Below are positions 44,973-53,584 of a stretch of 64,000 nucleotides of DNA, piece after piece. Each line of letters begins with the position of its first letter. Positions within the stretch are counted from its first letter, which is position 1. A model generated the notes under the pieces. That model made no database searches. It was not told the DNA's origin and worked only from the letters and a program-made list of their open reading frames with translations. Source of the DNA: Neohoeflea coraliihabitans (lineage in GTDB: Bacteria; Pseudomonadota; Alphaproteobacteria; Rhizobiales; Rhizobiaceae); the NCBI RefSeq assembly GCF_019334345.1, contig NZ_JAHWQX010000003.1, positions 620,001 to 684,000 on the forward strand. Reading direction: 5' to 3'. The position numbers and the translations under genes were made by a program.

Positions 44973-46136
44973 TCAGAGCGACATCTCGCCGTTTTTGAGA
45001 AGGCTGCGGGCGATGACCGCACGATGAATGTCGGAGGCGCCGTCGAAGATGCGATAGACGCGGGCGTCGCGATAAAGCTGCTCCAGCGGCATTTCGCGGC
45101 AATAGCCCATGCCGCCATAAATCTGCACGGCCTTGTCGGCGACGCGTCCGAGCATCTCCGAGGCGTAGTACTTCACCATCGAGACTTTCGCGCGCGGATC
45201 CATGCCCTGGTCTGTCTCCCAGGCCGCATTGAGGACCATCATGCGCGCCGCAAAAATTTCCGTCGCCATGTCGGCAAGCATGGCCTGCACCATCTGGAAA
45301 TCGCCAATCTTCTGGCCGAACTGCTTGCGCTCATTGGCGTAGTCGATGGACAGCTGCATGAGTTTGCGCGCCATCCCAACCGCCCGGCCGCCAACCATGC
45401 CGAGACGCACCTGGTTGATGGTCGACAAGGCCTGAAACAGACCCGATCCTTCCGGCCCGAGCATCTGCGATTGCGGCAATCGCGCATCTTCAAAAACCAG
45501 CTCGCAGTGATTTGTGGCGCGCAGCCCCATCATGTACTGGATCCGGCCGATGGTGAAACCGGGCGTGTCCCGGTCGATCAGAAAGGCGCTGATCCCCTTG
45601 GCGCCCTTCGACGGGTCAGTGACGGCAGTGACGATGAAGGCATCGGCAAGATCGGCATCGCTGATGAAATGCTTCGAGCCATTGATGACGAAATCGTCGC
45701 CATCACGCCGCGCCGCCGTTTTGATTCCGGCAGCATCCGAACCGGCATTCGGCTCTGTCATGCCGAGCGCGACGTTGATCTCGCCGGCTACGGTGGGCAA
45801 CAGATACTTGTCCCGTTGTTCGCCGACGCAATTGAGCAATGACGTCGGAATGGCGCCGAAGGCGCGCCGGACAAGTGCATCCTTGGTGAAGCCGAATTCC
45901 TCTTCGCACAGACACATGTCAACGGTGCTCAGACCGCCGCCGCCGACTTCTTCCGGCAGTCCCATGGCAAACAGGCCCAACTCCTTCGCCTTGGTGCGTA
46001 ATTCGCGCGCCAGTTCCGGGCGCACATACTGCTTTTCCTCAACCTCGGCCTCGTGGGGTTGCAGTTCCTCCCTGATAAAGCGCCGCAGGGTTTCGAGCAG
46101 CATCTGGGTTTCCTGGGGGAGAGAAAAATCGATCAA
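44973..46136 (-). CDS. Acyl-CoA dehydrogenase family protein
   Basis: A 387-residue flavoprotein of the acyl-CoA dehydrogenase fold. FAD/substrate blocks are ALGMTEPNAGSDAAGIKT and DFVINGSKHFISDADLADAFIV; the C-terminus has QIYGGMGYCREMPLEQL and RIFDGASDIHR. At the position where most relatives carry the catalytic Glu in an IYEG-type motif, this protein has D365 (IFDG), as in ACAD10/11-like branches. The substrate may therefore be unusual. It lies 62 bases downstream of the enoyl-CoA hydratase gene. Confidence 0.9.
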   Translation of the reverse strand: MIDFSLPQETQMLLETLRRFIREELQPHEAEVEEKQYVRPELARELRTKAKELGLFAMGLPEEVGGGGLSTVDMCLCEEEFGFTKDALVRRAFGAIPTSLLNCVGEQRDKYLLPTVAGEINVALGMTEPNAGSDAAGIKTAARRDGDDFVINGSKHFISDADLADAFIVTAVTDPSKGAKGISAFLIDRDTPGFTIGRIQYMMGLRATNHCELVFEDARLPQSQMLGPEGSGLFQALSTINQVRLGMVGGRAVGMARKLMQLSIDYANERKQFGQKIGDFQMVQAMLADMATEIFAARMMVLNAAWETDQGMDPRAKVSMVKYYASEMLGRVADKAVQIYGGMGYCREMPLEQLYRDARVYRIFDGASDIHRAVIARSLLKNGEMSL

Positions 46137-46198
46137 TTGTAGCCTCCAGCGTCCCCGTGCGGGACGGATCGGTTCGGTTCAGTCTGCGAATGTTGGTC

Positions 46199-47014
46199 TC
46201 AGTCGGCGGGTTCGAACGCGGTGACATCGAGCGGCTCGCCGAAAGCGGCCTGTCTCTTGCTTATGAAGGCCGCGACGCCCTCGGAGAAATCTGCGGTGCG
46301 CGACAATCCCTCGCTGAGATCGAGCGTCCGGCGAATCGCCTCGGCTTCAACAAGGTCGCAGGCGTAGCGCAGTGCCATCTTGCAGGCGTAAGTGGCCTGA
46401 GCTGGCCCCTGCGCCAGGCGGCGGGCGAGGTCCGTTGCCGTTTCGAGCGCCCTGCCTCTCGGCGCAATCCGGTTCGCCAGCCCCCAATTCAACGCTGTCT
46501 CGGCGTCGATCATGTCGCCCAGCAGCATCATTTCATTAGCGCGGGAAAGACCTATGCGGCGGGTCACACGAACGGTGCCGCCACTGCCCGGAAAGCCGCC
46601 GAGCAAAATTTCCGGAAGGCCGACTCGGGCATCTTCCGAAACGACGATCAGATCGCAGCCGGCCGCCAGTTCAAGGCCGCCTCCAAGCGCCAGACGCTCG
46701 ATGGCTGCCACGGTCGGCTTGGGGAAATTGGCCACGAGGCCATAGGTTTCGTTTTCATAGCCGAGCTTTTTCGTCACGATCGCTCTTTCAGAGACGAGGC
46801 CCGGGAATTCCTTGATATCGGATCCGGCGCAGAACGCCCGGTCGCCGGCGCCGGTCAGCACCAGCGCACCAACCTGCGGATCGTCAGCGAGCCTTTTGAC
46901 AGCCGCGTTCATCTCCCGCGTCATATCCAGGGTCACCACATTCATCGGAGGATTGTTCAGGGTCATGACCGCCACGCCATCCCTGATCTCCACCTGACAT
47001 TTCTGCTTACTCAT
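46199..47014 (-). CDS. Enoyl-CoA hydratase/isomerase family protein
   Basis: A 271-residue crotonase-fold enzyme. The oxyanion-hole segments are FCAGSDIKEF (about 61-70) and LALGGGLELAAGCDLIV (108-124); E115 and E135 (LPEILLGGFPGSGGT) occupy the two acid positions, as in true hydratases. GGAGGAA precedes the ATG. It is the first gene of the leftward unit ech-acd-CoA transferase-IOR and diverges from the DUF1330 gene; the shared gap contains one copy of the repeated operator. Confidence 0.9.
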   Translation of the reverse strand: MSKQKCQVEIRDGVAVMTLNNPPMNVVTLDMTREMNAAVKRLADDPQVGALVLTGAGDRAFCAGSDIKEFPGLVSERAIVTKKLGYENETYGLVANFPKPTVAAIERLALGGGLELAAGCDLIVVSEDARVGLPEILLGGFPGSGGTVRVTRRIGLSRANEMMLLGDMIDAETALNWGLANRIAPRGRALETATDLARRLAQGPAQATYACKMALRYACDLVEAEAIRRTLDLSEGLSRTADFSEGVAAFISKRQAAFGEPLDVTAFEPAD

Positions 47015-47043
47015 TATCGTTCCTCCGCGGTCGGACCTTGACT

Positions 47044-47063
47044 TATACTGACTTGCAGGTCAA
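47044..47063. promoter_or_regulatory. Catabolic-cluster operator, site 1
   Basis: Core ACTGACTTGCAGGT on + (47047-47060), reading ACCTGCAAGTCAGT on -. It includes the perfect-arm dyad TGAC-N6-GTCA. It lies between the divergent enoyl-CoA hydratase and DUF1330 genes and matches three other promoter sites in this cluster (55478, 57666, 61132). It overlaps a possible promoter whose -35-like TTGACT is at 47039. Proposed ligand: the TetR protein at 48529-49125. Confidence 0.65.
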
Positions 47064-47121
47064 TAAGTTTTTGGGCGTTGCGAATGCCGCGCCGACAGCG
47101 TGTCGAGGAGGAATGACGCAG

Positions 47122-47409
47122 ATGAGTGCCATAGTTGTCGCGCGGGTTCAGGTGACGGATCCGGAAAAATACGAAACCTACAAGCCGCTCGCCAAAGCGG
47201 CGATCGAAGCGCATGGCGGACGCTATCTGGTGCGCGGCGCCGAACCGGTCGTCCTGGAGGGCGAAACTGCTCCGGTGCGGTATGTGGTCGTGGAGTTCGA
47301 TTCCGTCGAGACGGTGCAGAAGTTCTACGATTCACCGCTTTATCTCAAGGCGCGCGAGGCCCGGGATGGCGCCGCGATAGCCCAGATCACGGCGCTTCAA
47401 AGCGTGTGA
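47122..47409 (+). CDS. DUF1330 domain-containing protein
   Basis: A 95-residue ferredoxin-like alpha/beta-fold protein of the DUF1330 family: VVARVQVTDPEKYETYKPLAKAA, GRYLVRGAEPVVLEG and VVVEFDSVETVQKFYDSP in general pattern. Family members often accompany catabolic genes and resemble dimeric barrel enzymes, but no activity is established. AGGAGGA lies 9 bases before the ATG at 47122. It leads the rightward unit with the DapA-fold and TetR genes. Confidence 0.85.
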   Translation: MSAIVVARVQVTDPEKYETYKPLAKAAIEAHGGRYLVRGAEPVVLEGETAPVRYVVVEFDSVETVQKFYDSPLYLKAREARDGAAIAQITALQSV

Positions 47410-47429
47410 ATTTTCGAAAGGACATGACG

Positions 47430-48383
47430 ATGGCCAGCAAAAACTTTGACTGCTCGGGTGTCATCCCGGCCTGCCTGCTTCCCCTCCATGATGACCTGAG
47501 CATCGACGAGGCGAGCTATCGCAAGCATCTTCGCGACGTCGCGGCGGTGCGCGGTGTTGCCGCCATCACCGTGAATGGCCACGCCTCCGAGGTCTCGTCC
47601 TGTACATTCGAAGAACAGGAAATGCTGCTTGATGTGGCAGCCGCTGAAATTGGCGACAGAATGCCGCTGGTCAACGGCGTTTATGCCGACAGCGCCGGCG
47701 AGGCCGTCCGGATTGCGCGCATGTCTGAGGACAAAGGCGCTTCAGCATTGCTGGTCTTCCCCTCCAATGTTTTCATTCTCGGTTCGCGACCGGAGATGAT
47801 CCTTGATCACTACAAGCGCATCGCCGATGCCACCGATCTGCCGCTGATCATCTTCCAGTTCCCGAGCACAACGCCGTTATCCTATTCGCATGATGTGCTG
47901 GCGCGGTTGATTGAGGAAGTGCCGAGCGTGCGCGCCATGAAAGACGGCTGCGGCGATCCCGTCCGTCACGAGATGACGATCCGGGAATTGCAGAGCAACA
48001 CGCGGCCGTTCCATGTGCTGTCGACGCACAGCGCCTGGATTTTGCCCTCACTGGTCTCCGGGTGCAACGGCCTGCTCTCCGGCGCGGGCTCGACGATTGC
48101 CGATCTGCACGTGGCCCTTTACGAGGCGGTGAAGGCCGATGAGCTGGCGCAGGCAAGAAAAGTCGCCGAGCGGATCTACCCCACCACTCATGCTTTCTAC
48201 GGTCCCCCCGGCGTCGACATGCACAACCGCATGAAGGAGGCCCAGGTCCTGCTTGGGCGGCTGCCATCCGCTGCTGTCCGGCCTCCGCTGCAGAAGCTTT
48301 CGCAAAGCGAAATCAACCGCATACAAACCGCCCTGCAGGCCGCCGGCATCGAAAATGAAGGTGCCATGCGTCTGGCGTCGTGA
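47430..48383 (+). CDS. Dihydrodipicolinate synthase/N-acetylneuraminate lyase family protein
   Basis: A 317-residue class I aldolase-fold protein. The Schiff-base lysine is K171 in VRAMKDGCGD. The DapA catalytic tyrosine in the YNxP motif is replaced by Phe (IIFQFPSTT, F142), and the GTTGE-type motif reads VNGHASE. It is therefore unlikely to be a lysine-biosynthesis enzyme and is better called an aldolase/dehydratase of unknown specificity, possibly releasing or using pyruvate. The ATG at 47430 follows AAAGGA with 9-base spacing; another ATG is at 47424. It follows DUF1330 by 20 bases. Confidence 0.85.
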   Translation: MASKNFDCSGVIPACLLPLHDDLSIDEASYRKHLRDVAAVRGVAAITVNGHASEVSSCTFEEQEMLLDVAAAEIGDRMPLVNGVYADSAGEAVRIARMSEDKGASALLVFPSNVFILGSRPEMILDHYKRIADATDLPLIIFQFPSTTPLSYSHDVLARLIEEVPSVRAMKDGCGDPVRHEMTIRELQSNTRPFHVLSTHSAWILPSLVSGCNGLLSGAGSTIADLHVALYEAVKADELAQARKVAERIYPTTHAFYGPPGVDMHNRMKEAQVLLGRLPSAAVRPPLQKLSQSEINRIQTALQAAGIENEGAMRLAS

Positions 48384-48528
48384 GCGGGACGCGGCACATT
48401 CGTGACTCGCGGGACCGGACCAGCGCGGCCAGCATTGGCGGCATTTCTTGCGCATTCGCGCAGAAGCTGAATATAAGAGACAAACTCAGCGAAGGCATTG
48501 CGAATGCTTGAAAGTGGCAGGTGTCCCC

Positions 48529-49125
48529 ATGCGTGACCGGATCAAGAGCGTTGCCGAAGAGCTTCTTATCAAGCATGGCTACCGGGGGTTGAGTTTCCGG
48601 CAGATCTCCGAGCTTCTCAATACGACCCGCGCCAATCTGCACTATCACTTCGGCAGCAAGGACGGTCTCGTCGAGGAAGTGCTGGAGGACTATGCAAACC
48701 GCACCCTCGATGGTTACCGCGACATCCTGACCGATTCCCGCACGACATTGCGGCAAAAGGTGGAAGCCGTGGTCAGAGCGACGCACGCGCGTTACAAGAC
48801 CTACAATACCGGCGGCGACGAGGGTGAACCCTGGAGCCTGATGATCCGTCTGCGGTCTGACAGCGATGCCATCACACCGAAAATGCGGGCCAAGCTGAGG
48901 GATGTCAGCCGTGAATTCGAGACCCTCGTGCGGGTCGGAGTCCGGGCCGCCATTCAGTCAGGCGAATTGCGCCCTGACACGCCCGAGGATCAAGTGGTGG
49001 TTATGCTGGTGAACATCATTCACTACGCCGGATCCGTGACGCGCGATCACGGTACCTTCCAGCGGCTTGCCGATCTGTGGGAATCGACTTTGACCACAAT
49101 CGAAAAGGCCTATGGCAACTCCTGA
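48529..49125 (+). CDS. TetR/AcrR-family transcriptional regulator
   Basis: A 198-residue regulator. The N-terminal helix-turn-helix (about 8-52) contains LSFRQISELLNTTRANLHYHFGS and the typical TetR helix KDGLVEEVLEDYANR in general pattern; the C-terminal part is the ligand-binding and dimer domain. It is the only regulator gene within the 22-kb catabolic cluster, so I infer that it binds the four repeated operator sites and responds to a pathway intermediate, probably a CoA thioester. It lies 145 bases after the DapA-fold gene and converges on the ligase gene with a 19-base gap. Confidence 0.88.
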   Translation: MRDRIKSVAEELLIKHGYRGLSFRQISELLNTTRANLHYHFGSKDGLVEEVLEDYANRTLDGYRDILTDSRTTLRQKVEAVVRATHARYKTYNTGGDEGEPWSLMIRLRSDSDAITPKMRAKLRDVSREFETLVRVGVRAAIQSGELRPDTPEDQVVVMLVNIIHYAGSVTRDHGTFQRLADLWESTLTTIEKAYGNS

Positions 49126-49144
49126 GGCGGATGCGCGCTCCTCA

Positions 49145-50821
49145 TCAGCGCATCTGGTCGCGCTCCAGCATTTCGATGAAGTCTCGAAGATCGATGCCGG
49201 CAGCCTTTCGGTCCCAGGTGCGCTCGCTGACGCCCTGCTGGCGCAGAACCGCCTTGCGGATTTTCTGGGTGGGTGTGCGCGGCATTTCATCGAGAATCTC
49301 GATGTAGCGCGGCACCATCGCATGGGGCAGTTCTCTCGCCAGATGAGCGAGCAGGTCGATCGGCGCACAGGCCTGATCCGGGCGCACAAGCACGCACAGC
49401 ATAATGTCCTCATCTGAGGCAAAACCGGAGGGTACGCCAATGGCGGCACTCTCCTGAACGGCAGGGAAAAGGTTTGCGGCGAACTCGATGTCGTAGGACG
49501 AGATGTTCTCAGCACGGCGGCGGATGCGGTCGCCGAGGCGGTCGACGAAAAACAACCAGCCGTCGGCATCGAGGTAGCCGCTGTCGCCCGAGTGAAACCA
49601 TCCGCTTCGCCATGTTTGAGCCGTGGCCTCAGGGTCTCCGAGATAGCCGGGGCTGATGATTCCCGGCAGCTTCGTGCGGACCGCAAACTCGCCGATCGCC
49701 CCATCCGGGACGGGCCTGTCGGTCTCCGGGTCGAGGATCGCGAACTCGTACCGGTCATCGCTCAACCTGCCGCAGGAACCAAGTTTCAGTGGCTCGTCAT
49801 AGGGGTGCCAGAAGGGAATGTTGATCTCCGTCATCCCCCAGGTCTCGATCCCTTTCACACCGAAGCGACGCTCGAAATCGAGGGCGATGTGCTTGGGGAA
49901 CGGCGCGGTACCAATGCGTGTCAGCCGTGTCTCGGCATCATTTGCGCGTTCCGGTTCGGCATAAATCATCTCAAGCAGCGGGCCATGGCCGATCGTGACC
50001 GTTGCGCCGGTAGCACGAATGCGATCGATCCACCCTGACGCCGAAAACCTGCGGTCAAAACACACCCTCGCGCCACTCAGCAGCGCCGCATAGATGACGC
50101 AGAAACGCGGCGACATATGAAAAAGCGGATGCGCGCAGAAAAACACGTCGTCGGCGACGACGCGCAGTCCGTTGATTGTCTGGCGGGCCGTAAGATGGCC
50201 CTGGGCCTGGGTGACCATGACGCCTTTCGGTGGTCCGGTGGTGCCGGAGGTGAAGAGAATTGAGGCCACGTCACCGGGCTTGGAGACTGGTGCTGGCGCC
50301 TCTTCGATCGGGCCGGGCCGAAGCGAGCGGCAAGAGATGGCCGCGTTTACGCTGCCCAGAGCGTCCTGCCAGACATCCGCATCGCCAATTGTCAGGATCT
50401 GCCGCAGTTGCGCTCCGTCGCGGCAAGCTTGCGCAAGAGCAGGCAGCAAGGCGGCATCGGCAATGACAATTTCGGTATCGGCCCGGATCAGCGCCTGCGC
50501 CAGCAGACGACCAGAGAAATTCGGGTTGATCGGCGCATCGGCGGCGCCAAGAAGGTTGGCGGCAAACCAGACGGCAATGTGCTCAATGGAATTTCCTGCC
50601 AGCAGAGCAATCCTTTGCCCTGATCGGACCCCACATCTGTGAAGCGTTGCCGCGTAGCCGCGTGACAGGTCGGAAAAGGCGGAAAAGCTCAGGGCCGGCG
50701 CATCCTCGAAGAGGATAAACGGCTTGTCCGGCGTCAGGGCACATCGCCTCTTGAGGGCGCGGTCAAGCGTCCAGTCGTTTACCCCCAAGGCAGTTGCAAG
50801 ATCGCGATCCGACGTCATCAT
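49145..50821 (-). CDS. AMP-dependent acyl-CoA synthetase/ligase (CaiC-like)
   Basis: A 558-residue ANL-superfamily ligase that activates a carboxylic acid to its CoA thioester through an acyl-adenylate. The P-loop is FTSGTTGPPKGVMVT; A5-type motif is GIETWGMTEIN; A7/A8 are WFHSGDSGYLDADGWLFFVDR and RRRAENISSYDIE; the catalytic Lys is in TPTQKIRKAVL. The pattern resembles carnitine-CoA ligase-like proteins, but the acid is unknown. It is the last gene of the livHMGF-binding protein-ligase unit, 42 bases after the binding-protein gene, which suggests the imported compound is activated directly. Confidence 0.9.
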   Translation of the reverse strand: MMTSDRDLATALGVNDWTLDRALKRRCALTPDKPFILFEDAPALSFSAFSDLSRGYAATLHRCGVRSGQRIALLAGNSIEHIAVWFAANLLGAADAPINPNFSGRLLAQALIRADTEIVIADAALLPALAQACRDGAQLRQILTIGDADVWQDALGSVNAAISCRSLRPGPIEEAPAPVSKPGDVASILFTSGTTGPPKGVMVTQAQGHLTARQTINGLRVVADDVFFCAHPLFHMSPRFCVIYAALLSGARVCFDRRFSASGWIDRIRATGATVTIGHGPLLEMIYAEPERANDAETRLTRIGTAPFPKHIALDFERRFGVKGIETWGMTEINIPFWHPYDEPLKLGSCGRLSDDRYEFAILDPETDRPVPDGAIGEFAVRTKLPGIISPGYLGDPEATAQTWRSGWFHSGDSGYLDADGWLFFVDRLGDRIRRRAENISSYDIEFAANLFPAVQESAAIGVPSGFASDEDIMLCVLVRPDQACAPIDLLAHLARELPHAMVPRYIEILDEMPRTPTQKIRKAVLRQQGVSERTWDRKAAGIDLRDFIEMLERDQMR

Positions 50822-50863
50822 AGCGGTGTGAGGGACGGCACCGCGCCGCCCCCCTCGCCTGTC

Positions 50864-52012
50864 CTAGTTGATGGTGACGAAGGCGCCATCACGGATCTCG
50901 ACCGTAATCAACGAGTCTTCGAACACGCCTTCGTGCTGCTCGGGCGAGTAACACAGCTTGCCATCGATATAGGTTCCGTCGAAGTCGCAGATCGTTTCCA
51001 GCGCGTCGCGGATCTTGGCGCCGGTGACCTCGCCATCAACGCGGCGAATGGCCTCGGCGAGTGCCATGAAGCCGGTGGAGCTGAGAAGTTCGCCATAGCC
51101 CTGCGGCTCCATCCCGGCGGCCTGCATCACATCGCCAAGCGCTTTCTGCTTGTCGGACGGATCGTTCCAGTTACCCATCGACACCACCTGGACACCCTCG
51201 CCGGCATCTCCTGCGGCGTTGATGAAGGGTTGCTGGTTGAGCGATCCGGAGCCGATGATCGGCGCCTCAATGCCCACCTGCTTGGCCGCGCGAACAAAGG
51301 CGGCGCCGAGCGCCGGTGCAGAGGTCTGCAGGAGGATCACGTCCGGATCAGCATTGCGGATCTTGGTGGCCTGCGCGGTCAGGTCGATCGCGGAAAGAGG
51401 AGCCGACAAGGCTGCGACGACCTCAATATCCTGTTCCTCGGAAAGCTTGGTGGCATATTCCATGCCGGCCTCGCCATAGGCATCTTCCTGATACATCACG
51501 GCAAATTTCTTGTGACCCGGCGAAAACACACCGCGCTCCATGATGCCCGACAGGATCACCTTGTCGGTTGGCGCAATACGGAAGACCCACGGCCAGAAGG
51601 CATGTTCCTTGTCGGTCACGCTGATGGTGCCAACCGGCGCAAGCACCGGCACTTCAGCACGCGCGGCGACAGGCATCAGCGCCAGTGTGCCGGTCCCAAT
51701 CGTCGAGCCGATGATGGCGATGACGCCATCCTGGCGGATCAGCTTTGTCGCGCATCGCGCCGATTCGGTCGGGTTGGTCTGGTCGTCGCAGAAGATGATC
51801 TCAATCTTCTTGCCGTCGATGCCCCCTTCTGAATTCAGATTATCGGCAAGGATCTTGACGATATCCCGCTCCGGCACGCCGAACGGTGCTGCCGGTCCGG
51901 AAACGGAAAAGATTCCGCCTACTTTCAGCGTTTCCTCCTGCGCCTGGCCCGCACCGGTCATCATTCCGGCGGCAAGTACACCCGCGGCGGTGGTCTTGAG
52001 AAACTTCTTCAT
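50864..52012 (-). CDS. Branched-chain-amino-acid-type ABC transporter substrate-binding protein
   Basis: A 382-residue periplasmic binding protein of the LivJ/LivK superfamily. The signal peptide ends near AGQAQ. Features include GGIFSVSGPAAPFG, IIGSTIGTGTLALMPVA and YGEAGMEYATKL. Such receptors in catabolic clusters often bind aromatic or alicyclic acids rather than amino acids. It belongs to the same unit as livHMGF and the CoA ligase. Confidence 0.88.
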   Translation of the reverse strand: MKKFLKTTAAGVLAAGMMTGAGQAQEETLKVGGIFSVSGPAAPFGVPERDIVKILADNLNSEGGIDGKKIEIIFCDDQTNPTESARCATKLIRQDGVIAIIGSTIGTGTLALMPVAARAEVPVLAPVGTISVTDKEHAFWPWVFRIAPTDKVILSGIMERGVFSPGHKKFAVMYQEDAYGEAGMEYATKLSEEQDIEVVAALSAPLSAIDLTAQATKIRNADPDVILLQTSAPALGAAFVRAAKQVGIEAPIIGSGSLNQQPFINAAGDAGEGVQVVSMGNWNDPSDKQKALGDVMQAAGMEPQGYGELLSSTGFMALAEAIRRVDGEVTGAKIRDALETICDFDGTYIDGKLCYSPEQHEGVFEDSLITVEIRDGAFVTIN

Positions 52013-52046
52013 CTGCTACTCCCTTTTTGATTGCAGCACCTTCGTG

Positions 52047-52826
52047 CTAATTGTCCGCGCCGCCCATAAAGACGTCCGCGAGCTCCTCCGGATTCTTGAG
52101 ATCATCCTTTCCACCCCGGCGCATGACTTCTCCCTGCGACAGGATGATGTAGCGGTCGGCGATCCGACTGGCGAAAGGCACGTTCTGCTCGGCCAGCAAC
52201 AGCGCCAGCCCACGCGCCTTCAAGGCATTGAAAGCGTTTTCAAGGATATCGAAGACCGCCGGTGCCAGCCCCTGGCTCGGCTCATCAAGGACCAGCACCG
52301 CCGGATTGCGCCCCAACGCCAAGCCGATGGCCAGCATCTGCTGTTCCCCGCCCGACAACACCCCGGCATGCGCCTTGTCGCGAACCTTCAGGATGGGAAA
52401 CATATCGAGAATGAAATCGCGCTGAGCCTCACGCTCGCCCGGATCCAGCAGCCGAAGTCCGACATCAATATTCTCGCGCACCGACATGGCCGGAAAAATG
52501 TTTCCGCGTTGTTCGGGCACGAAGGACAGACCACGCGCCGCCCGAGCATTGGCGCTCATCCGGCCGATATCCGTGCCGCCGATCCTGACTTCACCGCCAC
52601 CACTGACGATGCCAGCGATCGCCCCGAGCATCGAACTTTTGCCGGCGCCATTGGGGCCAAGCACGGCGAGAAGTTCGCCGGCCCGCACCTCAAGATCGAC
52701 ACCATGGACCACGGAGATGCGGTTGTAGCGCGCGGTGATGCCTGCGCATGCAATGACAGGGTCTTTCGCCGTGTCCGGCGCCGCGGCTGAAATGCTCTGA
52801 ACAGTGGTCTCCGTTGCACGCGTCAT
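52047..52826 (-). CDS. ABC transporter ATP-binding protein (LivF type)
   Basis: A 259-residue ATPase of the LivF class: Walker A GPNGAGKSS at 57-65, Q-loop VPEQRGNIFPAMSV, signature LSGGEQQMLAI and Walker B VLVLDEPSQGLAP. It has an N-terminal extension of about 20 residues relative to usual LivF. Its start overlaps the LivG stop by four bases. The protein powers uptake by the Liv-type importer in this cluster. Confidence 0.92.
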   Translation of the reverse strand: MTRATETTVQSISAAAPDTAKDPVIACAGITARYNRISVVHGVDLEVRAGELLAVLGPNGAGKSSMLGAIAGIVSGGGEVRIGGTDIGRMSANARAARGLSFVPEQRGNIFPAMSVRENIDVGLRLLDPGEREAQRDFILDMFPILKVRDKAHAGVLSGGEQQMLAIGLALGRNPAVLVLDEPSQGLAPAVFDILENAFNALKARGLALLLAEQNVPFASRIADRYIILSQGEVMRRGGKDDLKNPEELADVFMGGADN

Positions 52827-53584
52827 TGGCCGGCCCTCCCGAGATAGGTGTCGATGAAGGCGCGGTCGCTGGCGATCTCGGCAGGAGTGCCTTCGAGCAA
52901 CATCCTGCCTTCCTTCAGCACGACCACATGCTCCGCCAGTTCACGGATGAGGTTGAAATTGTGCTCCACCAGCAGAACGCCGACGCCCTGATCGGCGAGA
53001 CGCCGCACCTCGTAGGCGAGCATTTTCTGTTCATCGCGTGCCAGGCCCGCGGCCGGCTCATCGAGCAGAATGTATTTCGGATCATTGGCAACGGCACGGG
53101 CGACCTCGACGAGTCGCACCCGCCCCATCGGCAGTTCACTCATTTGCAGATCGCGAAATGGCGCAAGGCGCAAGTCGCTGAGAATGGAACCGCAGCGCTC
53201 GCGAAACGTTTTCTCCTCGGCACTTGCCGCAGGTGTTCGTACCATGGAGGCGAACAGGGAGCAGGCCTTGCGTGGATAGAAGCCACACATCACCGCCTCT
53301 TCCACGGTGATCTGCGGATCAAAACGCGGCGTCTGGAAGGTGCGCGCCAGACCAAGTGCGATGCGCCGGTGCGGCGGCCGGGAATCGATACGTGCTCCGT
53401 CCAACTGGATGCTGCCTGCGGCGGTGCGCACCATGCCGGTGATAGCATTAAACATCGTGCTCTTGCCCGACCCATTCGGTCCGACGATGGACACGATCTG
53501 ACCGCGTTCCATGGTCAGGGAGACATTGTCGACCGCGGTCACGCCGCCGAAGCGCACGGTTACATTTTCGGCGCGGACGGTCAT
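52823..53584 (-). CDS. ABC transporter ATP-binding protein (LivG type)
   Basis: A 253-residue ATPase with Walker A GPNGSGKST at 35-43, the LivG-specific RTFQTPRFDPQITV Q-loop region, a divergent signature (LPMGRVRLVEVARAV) and Walker B ILLDEPAAGLA. The ATG at 53584 follows GGGAGGT and overlaps the LivM stop by four bases. It forms the ATPase pair with LivF. Confidence 0.92.
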   Translation of the reverse strand: MTVRAENVTVRFGGVTAVDNVSLTMERGQIVSIVGPNGSGKSTMFNAITGMVRTAAGSIQLDGARIDSRPPHRRIALGLARTFQTPRFDPQITVEEAVMCGFYPRKACSLFASMVRTPAASAEEKTFRERCGSILSDLRLAPFRDLQMSELPMGRVRLVEVARAVANDPKYILLDEPAAGLARDEQKMLAYEVRRLADQGVGVLLVEHNFNLIRELAEHVVVLKEGRMLLEGTPAEIASDRAFIDTYLGRAGQ

